Shown in pieces: positions 34,572 through 46,116 of a stretch of 64,000 bases of DNA. Below the pieces are notes generated by a model. That model saw only the letters and a program-made list of their open reading frames with translations, did not search any database and was not told the DNA's origin. The stretch is from contig BDDD01000086.1 in NCBI GenBank assembly GCA_001972305.1, positions 591,338-655,337 on the forward strand, read 5' to 3'. Origin of the DNA: Cephalotus follicularis (lineage: Eukaryota; Streptophyta; Magnoliopsida; Oxalidales; Cephalotaceae). Positions within the stretch are counted from its first letter, which is position 1. Every line of letters begins with the position of its first letter. The position numbers and the translations under genes are program-made.

Positions 34572-35857
34572 TAAATTATCTTGTTACGGGTAGTGTACCA
34601 TCCATGTGGTCTACTCAAGATAAGCGTAGGTTTATCTCGCAAGCGAAACATTTTTTTTGGGATGATCCTTATCTTCTTAAAGCATGTCCCGACCAGATTT
34701 TACGACGATGTGTTCCTGATCATGAGCATCGCTCGATTCTATCTTTTTGTCATGATCAGGCATATGGTGGCCATTTTGGCCCAACAAAGACGACAGCCAA
34801 GGTTTTGCAATGTGGTTTTTATTGGCCCACCCTTTTCAAAGATGCATTTCAATACTGTAGGGCTTGTGCTTCTTGTCAATCGCTAGGCCGTATGACTAAG
34901 AGGAATATGATGCCTTTAACTCCGATTTTGACGATTGAGATTTTTGATGTTTGGGGCATTGATTTCAAGGGACCATTTCCCAATTCATTTGGGAATTTAT
35001 ATATCCTTTTGGCTGTTGATTACGTTTCGAAGTGGATTGAGGCGATTCCTTGTCGAACAAATGACAACTCCGTGGTTGTCAAATTCCTTAAGGAACATAT
35101 CTTTTCTTTCTTTGGTACCCCACGTGCCATCATTAGTGATAGGGGTACCCACTTTTACAATCGTTCTTTTGAAGCACTCATGAAAAGACATGGGATTACT
35201 CACAAGCTCGCTACACCATATCATCCTCAAACAAGTGGGCAAGTTGAGGTATCTAATCACCAAATCAAGCAAATTCTTGAAAAAACAGTCAACCCCAATC
35301 GAAAGGATTGGTCCACGCGACTTGTAGATGCTTTATAGGCTTATCGAACCGCATTTAAAAATGATCTTGGTCAATCTCTTTACCAACTTGTGTATGGTAA
35401 AGCATGTCATCTTCTGGTAGAATTGGAACATCGAGCCTTTTGGGCCATCAAGCAATTCAATTTCGATCGTTCCACTGCAAGTAGTCATCGTGCTCTCTAG
35501 CTATCTGAGTTAGAAGAAATTCGAAATGATGCGTATGACAATGCGAAGATTTCCAAAGAAAAGACCAAGGCCTTTCATGATGCGCGAATTTTGCGGAAAA
35601 ATTTTGAAGTAGGAGACAAGGTTCTTTTATATAATTCACGTTTACATTTGTTTCCTGGAAAATTGAGATCCCGTTGGGACGGCCCGTATATTGTTAAAAA
35701 TGTTTTCTCACATGGTGTTTTTGAGATTTGTAAGCCAGGTACTGAAGATGTTTTCAAGGTAAACGGGCAGCGGTTGAAGAAATTTTTAGAGTTTCCGTCT
35801 GCGTCGATGGAGGAGGCTATGGACTTGCATGAGCCTCTTTATTTTGAGCTTCCATGA
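34535..35857 (+). pseudogene. Athila-type integrase region (fossil)
   Basis: It begins [12 protein letters not shown], wording normally found between RNase H and integrase. The HHCC zinc-binding part ([14 protein letters not shown] ... CRACASCQ) lies at about 34750-34880. The catalytic core follows with [19 protein letters not shown] and a Glu in [10 protein letters not shown] (34955-35260), and a C-terminal part at 35591-35857 ([22 protein letters not shown]). Family role: joining element DNA to the host. Fossil; part of 29769-38694. Confidence 0.8.
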
Positions 35858-37107
35858 TCATATTCGGTAAACCATACCCCTTTGTAATTTATTTTATTGC
35901 ATTGTTTCTTATATTTTCTTGATCATGCATTTTTATTTCTTTGGTTTTTATTGCATTGAGGACAATGCAAATTTAAGTATGGGGGGGTTTAGACCAAAGT
36001 TCATTTTAATTTTGAAAGTAGGAATAAGTGTTGATATACTTAGAAACAATAAAAAACCCCGTAGGAGATAATAAAAATTTTGTTTTCAAGGAAAAGAAAA
36101 GGAATGCATCTCAAGGTATGAATTCTGTGCAAAAATTAAAATGATAAATGAATAAAAAGACCGATCTTGTGTGTTTTCAATGTTTCATAAGATTTTATGG
36201 AGGAGGAGGACAAGGAATTGATGTTCTTGCATATATGTGTATATATATAAAATTCGGTCTTAGTCTGAATCCTATTTGATTCGAGTAATTAAACTTTAGG
36301 GGTGTTCTACACCTAGTTCCTTAAAGCCAACTGGCTTGAGAGTAATTGGTCGAAAGCTTGCTACATGGATCTTATAGAAAGCTTAAGAGGCTAAGACATA
36401 TAAATAAATATATAAATAAATTTACCTCTTTGAATTCAGTCTTAGTCTGTAGCCTATTTGATTCGAGTAAATAAACCTTAGGGGTGTTCTACACCTAGTT
36501 CCTTAAAGCCAACTGGCTTGAGAGTAACTGGGCAAAAGCTCGCTATATGGATCTTATAGAAAGCTTAAAATGCTAAGACATTACACAAATTTAAAAGATG
36601 GTAAAAAAAAATGAATGAAGAAATATATATATATCTGTGTATATGTGAGTGCTAAAGTTCTTTTGTCTGACTCCAAAATAGGATTTTATGGTATTGCGAA
36701 TGCATATCTTGATTGGTCATTAATGATGGAATAATAAAATAATTTACTAAAAATTCCTTAATTGAGATGTGTTTTGATTCTAGAACTTGGAACGAGATAA
36801 TAAAGTTCAAATATGGGGGTGTTCTATGAATTTTTGAGTATAGATACATTTTACCTGTTTTTAAAGATTTGATTAACTGAATTTTGTGTGTTTATTCACT
36901 GGAAAACACTCACGAGACAAAACTCGTCCACTAGGGTCACCTAGGGGTTTAACGGCTTGTTGCATAAGCTAAATGCAATCGTGATTCCTACGAAAGTGAG
37001 TTAGGTTTTTGTTTATGTTCTTGTGTGTGCATTTAGTTTTTATTTTTGTGTTTGGGTGTGTTTTCTAGTTTTAACTTTCCATTTGGTTTGCTTGAGGACA
37101 AGCAAAG
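35858..37107 (+). other. Non-coding tail of Athila-type element 2
   Basis: No env-like frame is seen. The tail contains ATTGAGGACAATGCAA and GGACAAGCAAAGT, each followed by a TATGGGGG purine run (35950-35990 and 37095-37120), which is typical wording for Athila 3' regions. A 148-bp direct repeat lies at 36252-36581. TA microsatellites occur at 36230-36250, 36400-36420 and 36623-36650. Confidence 0.7.
36252..36581 (+). repeat. 148-bp direct repeat in Athila tail
   Basis: Copies at 36252-36399 and 36434-36581, period 182 bp, roughly 90% alike by eye. Shared words are GGGGTGTTCTACACCTAGTT and GCCAACTGGCTTGAGAGTAA. Element 1 has one copy in reverse near 20345-20495, so the duplication arose in element 2's line. 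Confidence 0.8.
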
Positions 37108-37125
37108 TCTAAGTATGGGGGTATT
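37108..37125 (+). other. Polypurine tract of Athila-type element 2
   Basis: TCTAAGTATGGGGGTATT directly precedes the 3' LTR start TGTTTAGC. The family uses it to prime plus-strand DNA. Confidence 0.75.
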
Positions 37126-38694
37126 TGTTTAGCATAAAAATGTGTTATTTTTAATGATCTATTTTTTATATTTTTATGCTTGGATCAGATTACTCGGGTA
37201 TGTTTTGTTGTATTTTCAGGTTTTTGGTTTAATTCAATGAAAGAGAAATAAACGGAGCTAAGAAGCTAATTTTGGAGTCAAAATAAAAGATAATGGCATA
37301 ATGGTAATTATGAAACATTTGGAAGTTACCGAAACATATCAAATATTGGACTCATTTTATTCATAAAATTATTTGGAGCACTTTTAGTTCTTGGACCGGT
37401 TTATTCTGAAGTTCCGATGAAGAGATATTACAAGAAAATAAATATTGACATGGAGTTTGCATCAGTATGACATCACCATGCCAACAATTCATCAAAATTT
37501 TGATGCAAAGCCTGATCAATGTTTACGCGAGCAACTATTCTTCATATCATTCCCATGTAATACATCATTCATGCATACAAACCCAAGCTATGTCCAGTAT
37601 TGAGCAATCAATACTCCATGCCCATGCGCCACATGCAGCCATCCTTTCCATGCCCATGCATGCGGATTCCACTGAATTGCAATTCAACTTCACGCCACAT
37701 GCGCAACGAGTCCATGCATAAATCAACACATAAGTCAGCAGCACAATGCAGCAGCCCACGTCCTCAAGCCGCAATTCACCAATCTTCAACGCCAACAACC
37801 CACAATTCACCAACCTCAGCATTAATACAAGTCCTTATATCAGCACATGCGCCAAACAAAGAAAGAAAGAAATAATAATAATAAATTGTTGGTCGGTTAC
37901 ATATGTATATATATATGGCATAGAGCAGCACACAAAAATGAGGAAGAGACAGCAGCTCCGAATTTCCTTCTCTTTTCTTTGTCCAAATTTTAAGTTTAGT
38001 TTTCTTAATGTTTTGTAGCTAGTTTCTTAAGGTTTATGGGTTAGAACAAAACCTAGATTGTTATTGTTTCAATTCTATCAATAAAAATCCTTGAATATTT
38101 TATTTATTTTTCAATTTTTCTGCCTTCGCACACACTTTGTCTATCTGATTAAAATTCACAAACATCTTATCGGTGAAGCTGAAATTTGGTGAATAAATGG
38201 TGCTTAATGCGATCAATGGAGTCTACTCATACGGTTTGTTACGCCGAACACACTCCGTATAGACCTAGCATGACTACTCATACAATTTGTCATCATAGTC
38301 GCACTCCGTATCGACCTAGTTCTCGTTGGTTATCAAGGTATGATCGTTTAATTAAAGTGAATTATTCAATATAATCTATGGTGAGTTTTTATACCCTAAA
38401 ACCGATTTTCTATTATATATTTTCTTTAGTTAATTAGTTTTAATTTGCACGTGTTATTTTCGGTTATTTTATTTTAGTCTGTTATTTTATTTAATTTATT
38501 TCCTGCCTGTTTTCAATTGTTTTATTATTTTTGCATAATTAGGAGTAGTTGTTTATAGTTTATCTCAAATTTGGTATACTTCGCCTAGGTTGAATAAATT
38601 ATAACTAGTTTAACGTTTCCCTGCGTTCGACCCGTTACTGCATGATCCGTGCATTTGCGGCTATAAATTTTAAAACATTCTTTTTACGTGAACA
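37126..38694 (+). repeat. 3' LTR of Athila-type element 2
   Basis: 1569 bp with the same ends as 29769-31051. Past its last base (CA at 38693-38694) the copia gag frame resumes with GGAATTTAAAAAG. A block near 38165-38400 (ACTCCGTATAGACCTAGCATGA type words) is also present in the LTRs of element 1, which ties the two families together. Confidence 0.88.
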
Positions 38695-39268
38695 GGAATT
38701 TAAAAAGAAATGCTCTCAATACTCATCACTTAAGAAAAATATGGATAGTATTGAAAAAGAAAAGGAGTTGCTAGTTATTGAAAATGAGCATTTGAAAAAC
38801 GATATTGGTATCTTGGAACATGAACTTGCTAAAAAGGTTGATTTTGTTGTTAAGACTACTTCTTGTGACAATGTAAATCTAGAAAAGGAAGTAGAATCCC
38901 TTAAAAAGAAAAATGTGAACCTAGAGAAGTCCTTTAGCAAATTCACACTAGGAAGTATGAAAGTATAAGAAATGCTTGGTATCCAAAGACCTTACCTAGA
39001 TAAAACCGGTATAGGTTATACTCCTTTAGAGGTTAAGGCAAAATTAAAGAACACTAAAATAAGACCTCATTGCACATATTGTCATAAGGTAGGACATGTT
39101 GTTGATAAATGCTTTAAAAAAATTTCTTATTTTCATTCACATACTAGAGCTTCTCCAAATCACAATACTATCACATTTAGACAAATTTGGGTTCCTAAAG
39201 GAACAATAAAACAAAAATGTAACATTAATGGACCCAATAAACACTGGGTACCAAGATAAAAATTATTT
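38695..39268 (+). pseudogene. Copia gag, second part (fossil)
   Basis: Continuation of the copia gag beyond the nested Athila-type element. It opens with a Lys/Glu-rich coiled coil (KKCSQYSSLKKNMDSIEKEK and the heptad-like stretch to about 38940), then has a second zinc knuckle near 39070 (CTYCHKVGHVVDKC) and ends GPNKHWVPR. The coiled coil in a large gag is a Sirevirus-like trait known from the literature; the lineage is inferred. Confidence 0.7.
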
Positions 39269-39281
39269 AACACCTTTGTAG

Positions 39282-40688
39282 GTGGAAAGATGTTTGCGAG
39301 CAAATCACAAGGAGGAAGAACCATGGTACGTGGATAGCGGTTGCTCAAAGCACATGACTGGTGATAAAAGCCTCTTCTTTGATCTTAAAGAAGTTGATGG
39401 AGGAAAGGTCACCTTTGGAGATAACAACAAAGCCAAGATTGTTGGCATTGGCTCGATAGGTAACGAATTCAATATCTTAATCGAAAATGTTTCTTATGTT
39501 GTAGGGCTCAAGCATAATTTGCTTAGTGTTAGCCAATTATGTGATAAAGGATATAAAGTTAATTTTGAATCCTCACTTTGTCACATTATTGATACTAGCA
39601 TCAATGATGTAAAGTTTGTTGGTCATAGACAAGGGAATGTGTAAGTTGTGTATTTAAAAGAAATGTTTTCCATAAATGTTTGTTTCAATGCTAATACAAA
39701 TGATAAATGGCTCTGGCATAGACGGTTAGGCCATACTAGCATGAATATTCTTGCTAAACTTTCTAGAAAAGATTTAGTCATTGGCTTGCCTAAAATGAAA
39801 TTTGAAAATGACAAACTTTGTGATGCTTGTGCACAAGGGAAACAAACTAGAACTTCTTTTAAAGCCAAAAATATTGTTTCAACTACTAGGATTTTACAAC
39901 TATTACCTATTGACTTTTTTGGACCAACTAGAACTCTAAACATTGGTGGTAAACAATATGGCCTAGTTATAGTAGATGATTACTCTAGATTTACTTGGAT
40001 AATATTCTTAGCTTTAAAGAGTGATGCTTTAGATTCCTTCATTAAATTCGGTAGACGTATTCAAAATGAAAAGAGTCTATCTATTGTAAGCATGCATAGT
40101 GATCACAGAAAAGAATTTGAAAACCTTGGTTTTGAAAATTTTTGTGATGAACTTGGTATTCACCATAACTTCTCGGCTCCTAGAACTCCTCAACAAAATG
40201 GTGTTGTTGAAAGGAGAAATAGAACTCTAGAAGAAATGGGGAGAACCACGCTTTGTGAAAATAATTTGCCAAAATATCTTTGGGCCGAACCCGTCAACAC
40301 CGCTTGCTATATTATAAATAGGGTAATGATTTGGTCTATTTTAAAGAAAACCCCATATGAACTTTTCAATGATAGAAAACCAAATGTTAGTCATTTGAGA
40401 CCTTTTGGTTGCAAGGTTTTTATTTTGAACAATGGGAAAGATAATCTTGGTAAATTCGATGCCAAGAGTGATGAAGGAATATTTTTAGGTTACTCTTTAA
40501 ATTCTAAAGCCTATAGAGTATTCAATAAGAGGACTTTAATTATTGAAGAATCTATTCATGTATTATTTGAAGAGTCTAATAGTGCTCCGAGAAAGGGAGA
40601 TGTTGTTGATGATGTAGGTATCTTGGACCAAATGGAAGGCTTGGATATCTCCAAAGATGATGTTGAAGTTGACAAAATTGAAAAATAA
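39282..40688 (+). pseudogene. Copia protease and integrase region (fossil)
   Basis: The protease loop is WYVDSGCSKHMTGD near 39325. The pre-integrase domain begins WLWHRRLGHTSMNILAKL (about 39710) with the CX2C pair near 39825. The integrase core has D in LLPIDFFGPTR (39910), D in HSDHRKEFEN (about 40105) and E in NGVVERRNRTLEEM (40200-40235). Downstream is the FLGYSLNSKAYRVFN block seen in plant copia elements. Fossil part of 27208-42200. Confidence 0.85.
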
Positions 40689-40717
40689 AATGTACATGAA
40701 GAAGAACTCCAACAAAT

Positions 40718-42200
40718 TCAAGTCACCAAGGAGCCCGTAGCAAGAAGAGAAAGAGAGTATGTCAAGGACAACGAGGTAATCGGTAATCCTACCAAAGGGG
40801 TAAGAACTCGTTCCTCTCTTAGGGAATATTGTGACAATGTTGCTTTTATTTCAAATATCGAACCCAGAAATATTTTCGATGCTTTAAAAGATGATTTTTG
40901 GATTATGGCAATGCAAGAGGAATTAAACCAATTTGACAAAAGTAATGTTTGGTCCTTAGTTCCGAGGCCTAAAAATAAATCCACCATTGGAACAAAATGG
41001 GTTTTTCGTAACAAAATGGATAAAAATGGGTTGGTTATTAGAAATAAAGTTAGATTAGTTGCACAAGGTCATAGTTAAGAAGAAGGCATTCACTATGATG
41101 AGACCTTTGCTCCCGTAGCTAGTTAGAAGCTATTAGATTGCTAATGGCCTTTGCATGTTTTAAAGGTTTTAAATTGCAGCAAATGGATGTTAAAAGTGCA
41201 TTTTTAAATGGCGTTATAAATGAAGAAGTTTATGTTGAACAACCTCTGGGTTTTGAAAACGTACACTTTCCCGATCATGTTTTTAAATTGTCAAAAGCAC
41301 TTTATGGTTTAAAGCAAGTACCAAGAGCTTGGTATGAAAGGCTTTCTAAATTTCTCTTGGAAAATGATTTTAAAAGAGGTTTAGTTGACAAAACTCTTTT
41401 TATAAAAACCAAACTTAATGACATTTTAATTGTACAAATCTATGTTGATGATATCATTTTCGGTTCTACTAATGACTCTCTTTGTGTTGAGTTTGCTAAC
41501 ATTATGCAAGGTGAATTCGAGATGAGTATGATGGGTGAACTCAAGTACTTTCTTGGATTTCAAATCTCACAAGGAAATGAAGGCACCTTCATCAACCAAT
41601 CCAAATACACAAAAGATCTACTCAAACGATTTGGAATGGAAAACTCAAAGCCTTGCAAGACTCCGATGAGCACTACTACCAAACTCGACAAAGATGAAAA
41701 TGGTAAAGAGGTAGATCAAAAACGCTATAGAAGCATGATAGTATCTCTCCTTTATCTTACCGCTAGTAGGCCGGATATTATGTTTAGTGTGTGTCTTTGT
41801 GCTAGGTTCCAATCTTCACCTAAAGAAACTCACTTAATTGCGGTTAAGCGTCTCTTTAGATATCTTGCATATACTCCTTTACTAGGTTTGTTTTACTCAA
41901 ATGATTCCTTGTTTAACTTGCATGCTTTTTCCGATGCCGATTATGGTGGGTGTAAACTAGTAGAAAGAGCACTAGTGGCACTTGCCAATTTCTTGGCAAC
42001 TCTTTAGTGTCATGGTTTTTCAAGAAACAAAATAGTGTTGCTCTTTCCACCACCGGAGTCGAATATGTAGCGGCGGGAAGCTGTTGTGCACAAGCATTGT
42101 GGTTAAAACAACTTTGTGATTTTGGCATTCGCATTTACAATGTGTGCATAAAATGTGATAATACTAGTGCAATCAATTTGAGTCAGATATTTCATTAGCT
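40718..42200 (+). pseudogene. Copia reverse transcriptase and start of RNase H (fossil)
   Basis: Reverse-transcriptase words run from NKSTIGTKWVFRNKMDKNG (about 40975) to QQMDVKSAFLNGVINEEVYV (41178), the catalytic YVDDIIFGS (about 41440) and GELKYFLGFQIS (41533). RNase H begins near 41925 (AFSDADYGG) and reaches CDNTSAINLS near 42180, where the LINE sequence starts. Typical plant copia order; fossil. Confidence 0.85.
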
Positions 42201-45200
42201 CCAATAACATTTCCTTGCTAGGCATTTTAGAGTCTAGGGTTAGATTGCCTAACATGGTCAAAGTATCTAGAAATATTAATAAGAACTGGAACTGCTTCTC
42301 TCATCACAGTGTGTCCATGCTGGGAAGAATTGTAGTTATGTGGGACTCTTCCCTCATTAATTTTGTACCCACTTATGTTAACGAACATGCCATTCATGGG
42401 CAGGTTCTTCTTACTAACAATAGGTGCATCTATGTCTCTTTTGTTTATGGCATGTGCGACAAAAATTGGAGATTAACTCTTCGGAATGACTTGGTTCACT
42501 GTGAAAATCGGTTTAAAGATGAACCATGGGTGGTTTTGGGGGATTTTAATGTTACTAGGTATGGGTCTTAACATAGCACTAGTTGTAGAGTGACAAAAGC
42601 AATGCAAGAATTTAACAATACTGTCATGAAGGCAGAATTGGAGGACCTGAGAGGTGCTAGATTTCATTTCACTTGGAATAATACGAGAGTGGGCACATGT
42701 GCTATCTCAAAAAAACTGGATAGAGCTTTGGGAAACTGGAATTGTTTCAAGATGATAGGATACACATATGCGCAGTTCCACCCTCATGGGATTTCAGATC
42801 ACTCTCCGATCTCTATCCAGCTGAGACAAATGCAGCCATATAGAGGTAGGCCCTTTAAGTTTCTTAACTTCTGGGCAGAAAGTGATAACTTCATTCACAC
42901 TGTCAAACAAGAATGGGATAAGACATACTCGGGTTCCCCTTTAATTGTGATCCATAAGAAGCTTAAAAGTCTCAAAGGCCTTCTTAAGAAATTTTGCACC
43001 AGACCAGATTCCAGAGCTAAGGAGCTTAGACACAACTTATACTCGGTTCAACAAGAGATGATGAACAGGGTTGTGGACCTATCTGTGGTTGAGAGTGAAA
43101 GGCAGTTAAGGCAGGAGGTTGGGAGGGCAGCCAGATCGGAGGAAGCTTTCTTCAAACAAAAATTGAGAATCCAATGGTTGAAGGAAGGTGACTCCAACTC
43201 AGCCTACTTGCACAGGATGGTTAAAATTTGGTAGTCAAGGAATCACATTGTGAGGATCAGAAATGAAGCTAGGGCTTGGGTGGAGTTGGAGGCGGATATT
43301 ACACAAGTGGGGGTAGATCACTTCTGAAGGATCATGGAGTCCCCAGGGGACTGCGTCTCTAGTGTCTACAACCTGGAAAGTAATGGCAAGCGGATCTCAA
43401 GGAAACAAAGGAGGTCCCTAGGATGTCCTATTTCTAGACAAGAGGTTAAGGAAGCTTTTTTGTCTCAAAATCCCAATAAAGCACACGGGCCGGATGGATA
43501 TAATGGATGCTTTTATAGGAAAGCCTGGAGTATTGTTGGGGAAGATTGCATAGATACCATCCTTGATTTCTTTGCTACTAGATTCTTGCCGCACTGCCTG
43601 CCACCATTCTAGTTCTGATTCCTAAAGTTAAGAACCCGAAATTGATGGGGGATTTTGGGCTGATTTCTTGTTGCAACTACCTTTACAAGACCATTGCAAA
43701 GATTCTTGCCAATAGATTGAAACATGTTCTCCAAGACATTATCGACCCAGCACAATCAGCCTTTATCAAGGGAAGAAACATTAAGGATAACGTCCTTTTG
43801 GCCCAAGAAATTCTAAAGGGCTACCATTCCAATAGAGGGGCTGCTAGATGTGCTATGAATGTGGATATACACAAAGCCTATGATACCATGAGTTGGGAGT
43901 TTGTCCTAGCAATGTTGAGCAAGGTCGGTTGCCCGGGGAATTTTGTGTCTTGGATTCGGCAGTGCATTACCAGCCCGACCTTCTCTCTGTTGATCAATGG
44001 AAGGCTACATGGTTTTTTCCCAGGAAAAAGAGGCTTGAGGCATGGAGATCTATTATCTCCATACCTATTTGCTATAGGGATGGACTACCTTTCTCATCTT
44101 CTCCGACCGGATGAACAAAGAGGGTCTTTCAAGTTTCACCCGAAATGTCAGTTGTTAGGCATCACTCACCTGTGTTATGCTGATGATCTTCTTCTTTTCT
44201 CAGCAACCAAGCCTGAATCGATTAGCTTCCTTATGGAGGGATTGGAAAAGTTCAAAGATGTATCGGGACTCACTGTGAGCACTCATAAGAGTGTTATATT
44301 TTTCTACAATACCAGCATAAGAACTAAGAGAGACATTCTTCAAAGGGTGCAGTTTTGTGAAGGTTCCTTACCAGTGACTTATTTGGGGCTTCCTCTAGTA
44401 ACAAGGAGACTCTCTAGATTAGATTGTGCTCCTCTACTTGAACACCTCATGGCAAGAGCCAACAGTTGGGTAAGTAAAGCCCTTTCGTTTGCAGGACGCC
44501 TTCAACTTATCAAAGCTACTCTGGAAAGTATGCAAGTTTACTGGTGCAGTATGTTTCTCCTTCCAATTTTGATTGTCAAGGAGTGTGATTGTGTCCTTAG
44601 AAAGTTCCTTTGGGGTAGTCATGGCAGGGGAAAGGTGAAGTGGTCTTCGCTATGAAAACCTTTGAAGGAAGGGGGCCTTGGGATCAAGGACTTGAAGACT
44701 TGGAATAAGGCTTTGCTTCTAAAACTGGTATGGAATGTCTTGACATACCAGTCTCTTTGGGCTAGATGGTGCCATGCTTACCTTATAAAGCAGTCCAATT
44801 TCTGGTCCATCCTTTTGCACGGCTTACATTCCTGGTCTTGGAGGTAGATCCTTTTGCTCAGACCGTTAGCAAAGGAACACCTAGTATATAGATGTGGAAG
44901 GGGAGATAAGTTCTCCTTATGGTTCGATCTGTGGATGCATGGTGAGATGGTTCATACTCTATATGGACATAGGGTTATCTACGATGCAGGTCTGGGTAGG
45001 TCAACTTTAGTCAATGAGGTAATTTGTGAGGGTAGGTGGTGTTGGCCACCAAATTCTAGGGATCTTTTTGAGATTCAACAGAGAATACGGGACATCCCTA
45101 TCTCTCCCACCCCGGATTGTATATTCTAGGAAACTGTGGTATACTCCTTCTCTACCAACAAGGCATGGCATGGAATTCGGACTCGTTCCAATGAGGTTTT

Positions 45201-45995
45201 TTGGCATAATATGGTGTGGTTCCCTTCTCGGATACCAAAACATGCCTTCTGCCTCTGGCTTGTGATTAGAGGAGCTCACAGGACTAAGGAGAAACTCCTT
45301 GCGGTTGCAGTGGTGCAAACGGCTGACTGTGTTTTTCATTGTGGAGAGGTGGAATCATTGGAACACCTTTTCTTCCAATGCCCTTATACAAAAAACATAT
45401 GGATGGCAGTTCTTTCTATGTGCAACATATCCAGGCCAATTCTCCTGTGGATAAAAGAAGTTCATTGGATGACAGACCATTCCGGGGGGCATACGTTCCC
45501 GGCTACGGTGAGGAAGCTTGCTTTTGCTGCTTCAGTGTATCACATTTGGTTGGAAAGAAACCTCAAAAGCTTCAAGAATCAGTTCCTCCCCGTTTTAGAG
45601 ATCATCGGGAAGATTAGACAAGATGTGGCTTGGAAGTTGCTCACGGGTGGGAAAATACAGAGAAGGGAGAGGCACCATAGCATTTGTATTAACTGGGGTT
45701 TTTTCCTGGAGGATGCACTATAGATCCTGGTGGCATGGTACGATGCGGAGCCGAGGTTGTCATGAGATGGCATGGAGGCGTGAGAAACTCTTGGGCACAG
45801 TGTCGATACTCTATTGTTTTCTTAGCTTGCTTTTGGCTATGTTAGCTCACTGTTAGTGCATGTTATGGGAAATACCAGTAGGGTGTAAGATGAGATATGA
45901 GCATGCTTGTATTTTTTGTAAACAGGCTGCTGCATCTTTTTGTAACTATTATAGTTTTCCTCTTTTATAATACCAAATCAGTTCCAAAAAAAAAA
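42200..45995 (+). mobile_element. L1-like LINE, 5'-truncated, broken
   Basis: Plus-strand non-LTR retrotransposon of about 3.8 kb. It begins within the endonuclease domain (GILESRVRLPNMVKV near 42218; ORF1 and the endonuclease N-terminus are missing, as is usual for 5' truncation). Endonuclease words are VVLGDFNVTR (42530-42560) and GISDHSPISIQL (about 42790). Reverse transcriptase covers about 43440-44655 with SAFIKGRNIKDNVLLAQEI and the catalytic YADDLLLFSA (44178-44207). A zf-RVT domain follows (45190-45400). Reading is interrupted near 42571, 43234, 43612, 44655, 44847 and 45129, so it is dead. It ends in a 10-A tail (45986-45995). No target duplication is visible; the left flank is copia RNase H and the right flank an LTR remnant. 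Confidence 0.88.
43642..44655 (+). pseudogene. LINE reverse transcriptase core
   Basis: A 337-codon open stretch holding most of the polymerase. It starts at GLISCCNYLYKTIAKILANR, goes through MNVDIHKAYDTMSWEF (first catalytic Asp), SLLINGRLHGFFPGKRGLRHGD and YADDLLLFSA (catalytic Asp pair), and ends before the thumb-like WSSL. YADD is the usual plant LINE form. The enzyme copies its RNA at a nicked chromosomal site in intact elements. The frame opens after a break near 43612 and ends at a stop at 44653-44655. Confidence 0.85.
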
Positions 45996-46116
45996 GAATA
46001 TGTTCATTGTAATGGATTGTATGACCTAAGGGTTGTATTAAGATTATGTATTTGTATTAAGGATTTGTATTGATTGACAGACCTAAGGGTTCTAGATTCA
46101 TATTGACGGATGGTAT
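45996..46116 (+). mobile_element. Short LTR remnant between LINE and inverted repeat
   Basis: It contains ATATGTTCATTGTAA and GGGTTCTAGATTCA with GATGGTAT, wording also found at 26800-26820 and 18060-18090 in the split LTR remnant. It looks like another small piece of that LTR family, ended at 46117 by the inverted repeat. Confidence 0.5.

Larger units (their letters stand above)
29769..38694 (+). mobile_element. Athila-type Ty3/gypsy element 2, plus strand, inside copia gag
   Basis: About 8.9 kb with both LTRs (29769-31051 and 37126-38694), a tRNA-Asp type primer-binding site (31058-31075), gag (31417-33321), protease (33354-33800), the beginning of reverse transcriptase (about 34120-34530), integrase (about 34700-35340) and its C-terminal part (35591-35857), a long non-coding tail (35858-37107) and a polypurine tract (37108-37125). 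Much of reverse transcriptase and RNase H is not recognisable, so it is not whole; a small number of other breaks is evident. No clean target duplication is seen (AAAAT on the left against GGAAT on the right). It shares LTR ends with element 1 but is a distinct subfamily. Confidence 0.9.
27208..42200 (+). mobile_element. Ty1/copia element (Sirevirus-like), split by Athila-type element 2 and cut by a LINE
   Basis: Fossil copia on the plus strand: 5' LTR (27208-28564), primer-binding site for initiator tRNA-Met (28567-28578), gag (28623-29768), then the nested Athila-type element (29769-38694), after which gag continues to about 39260, followed by protease (about 39300), integrase (39648-40688), reverse transcriptase (about 40860-41800) and the start of RNase H (to about 42200). 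No 3' LTR is seen; a LINE begins where RNase H stops. The long coiled-coil gag segment (38700-38940) is what suggests Sirevirus, tentatively. It is broken by several changes besides the two large interruptions. Confidence 0.85.
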
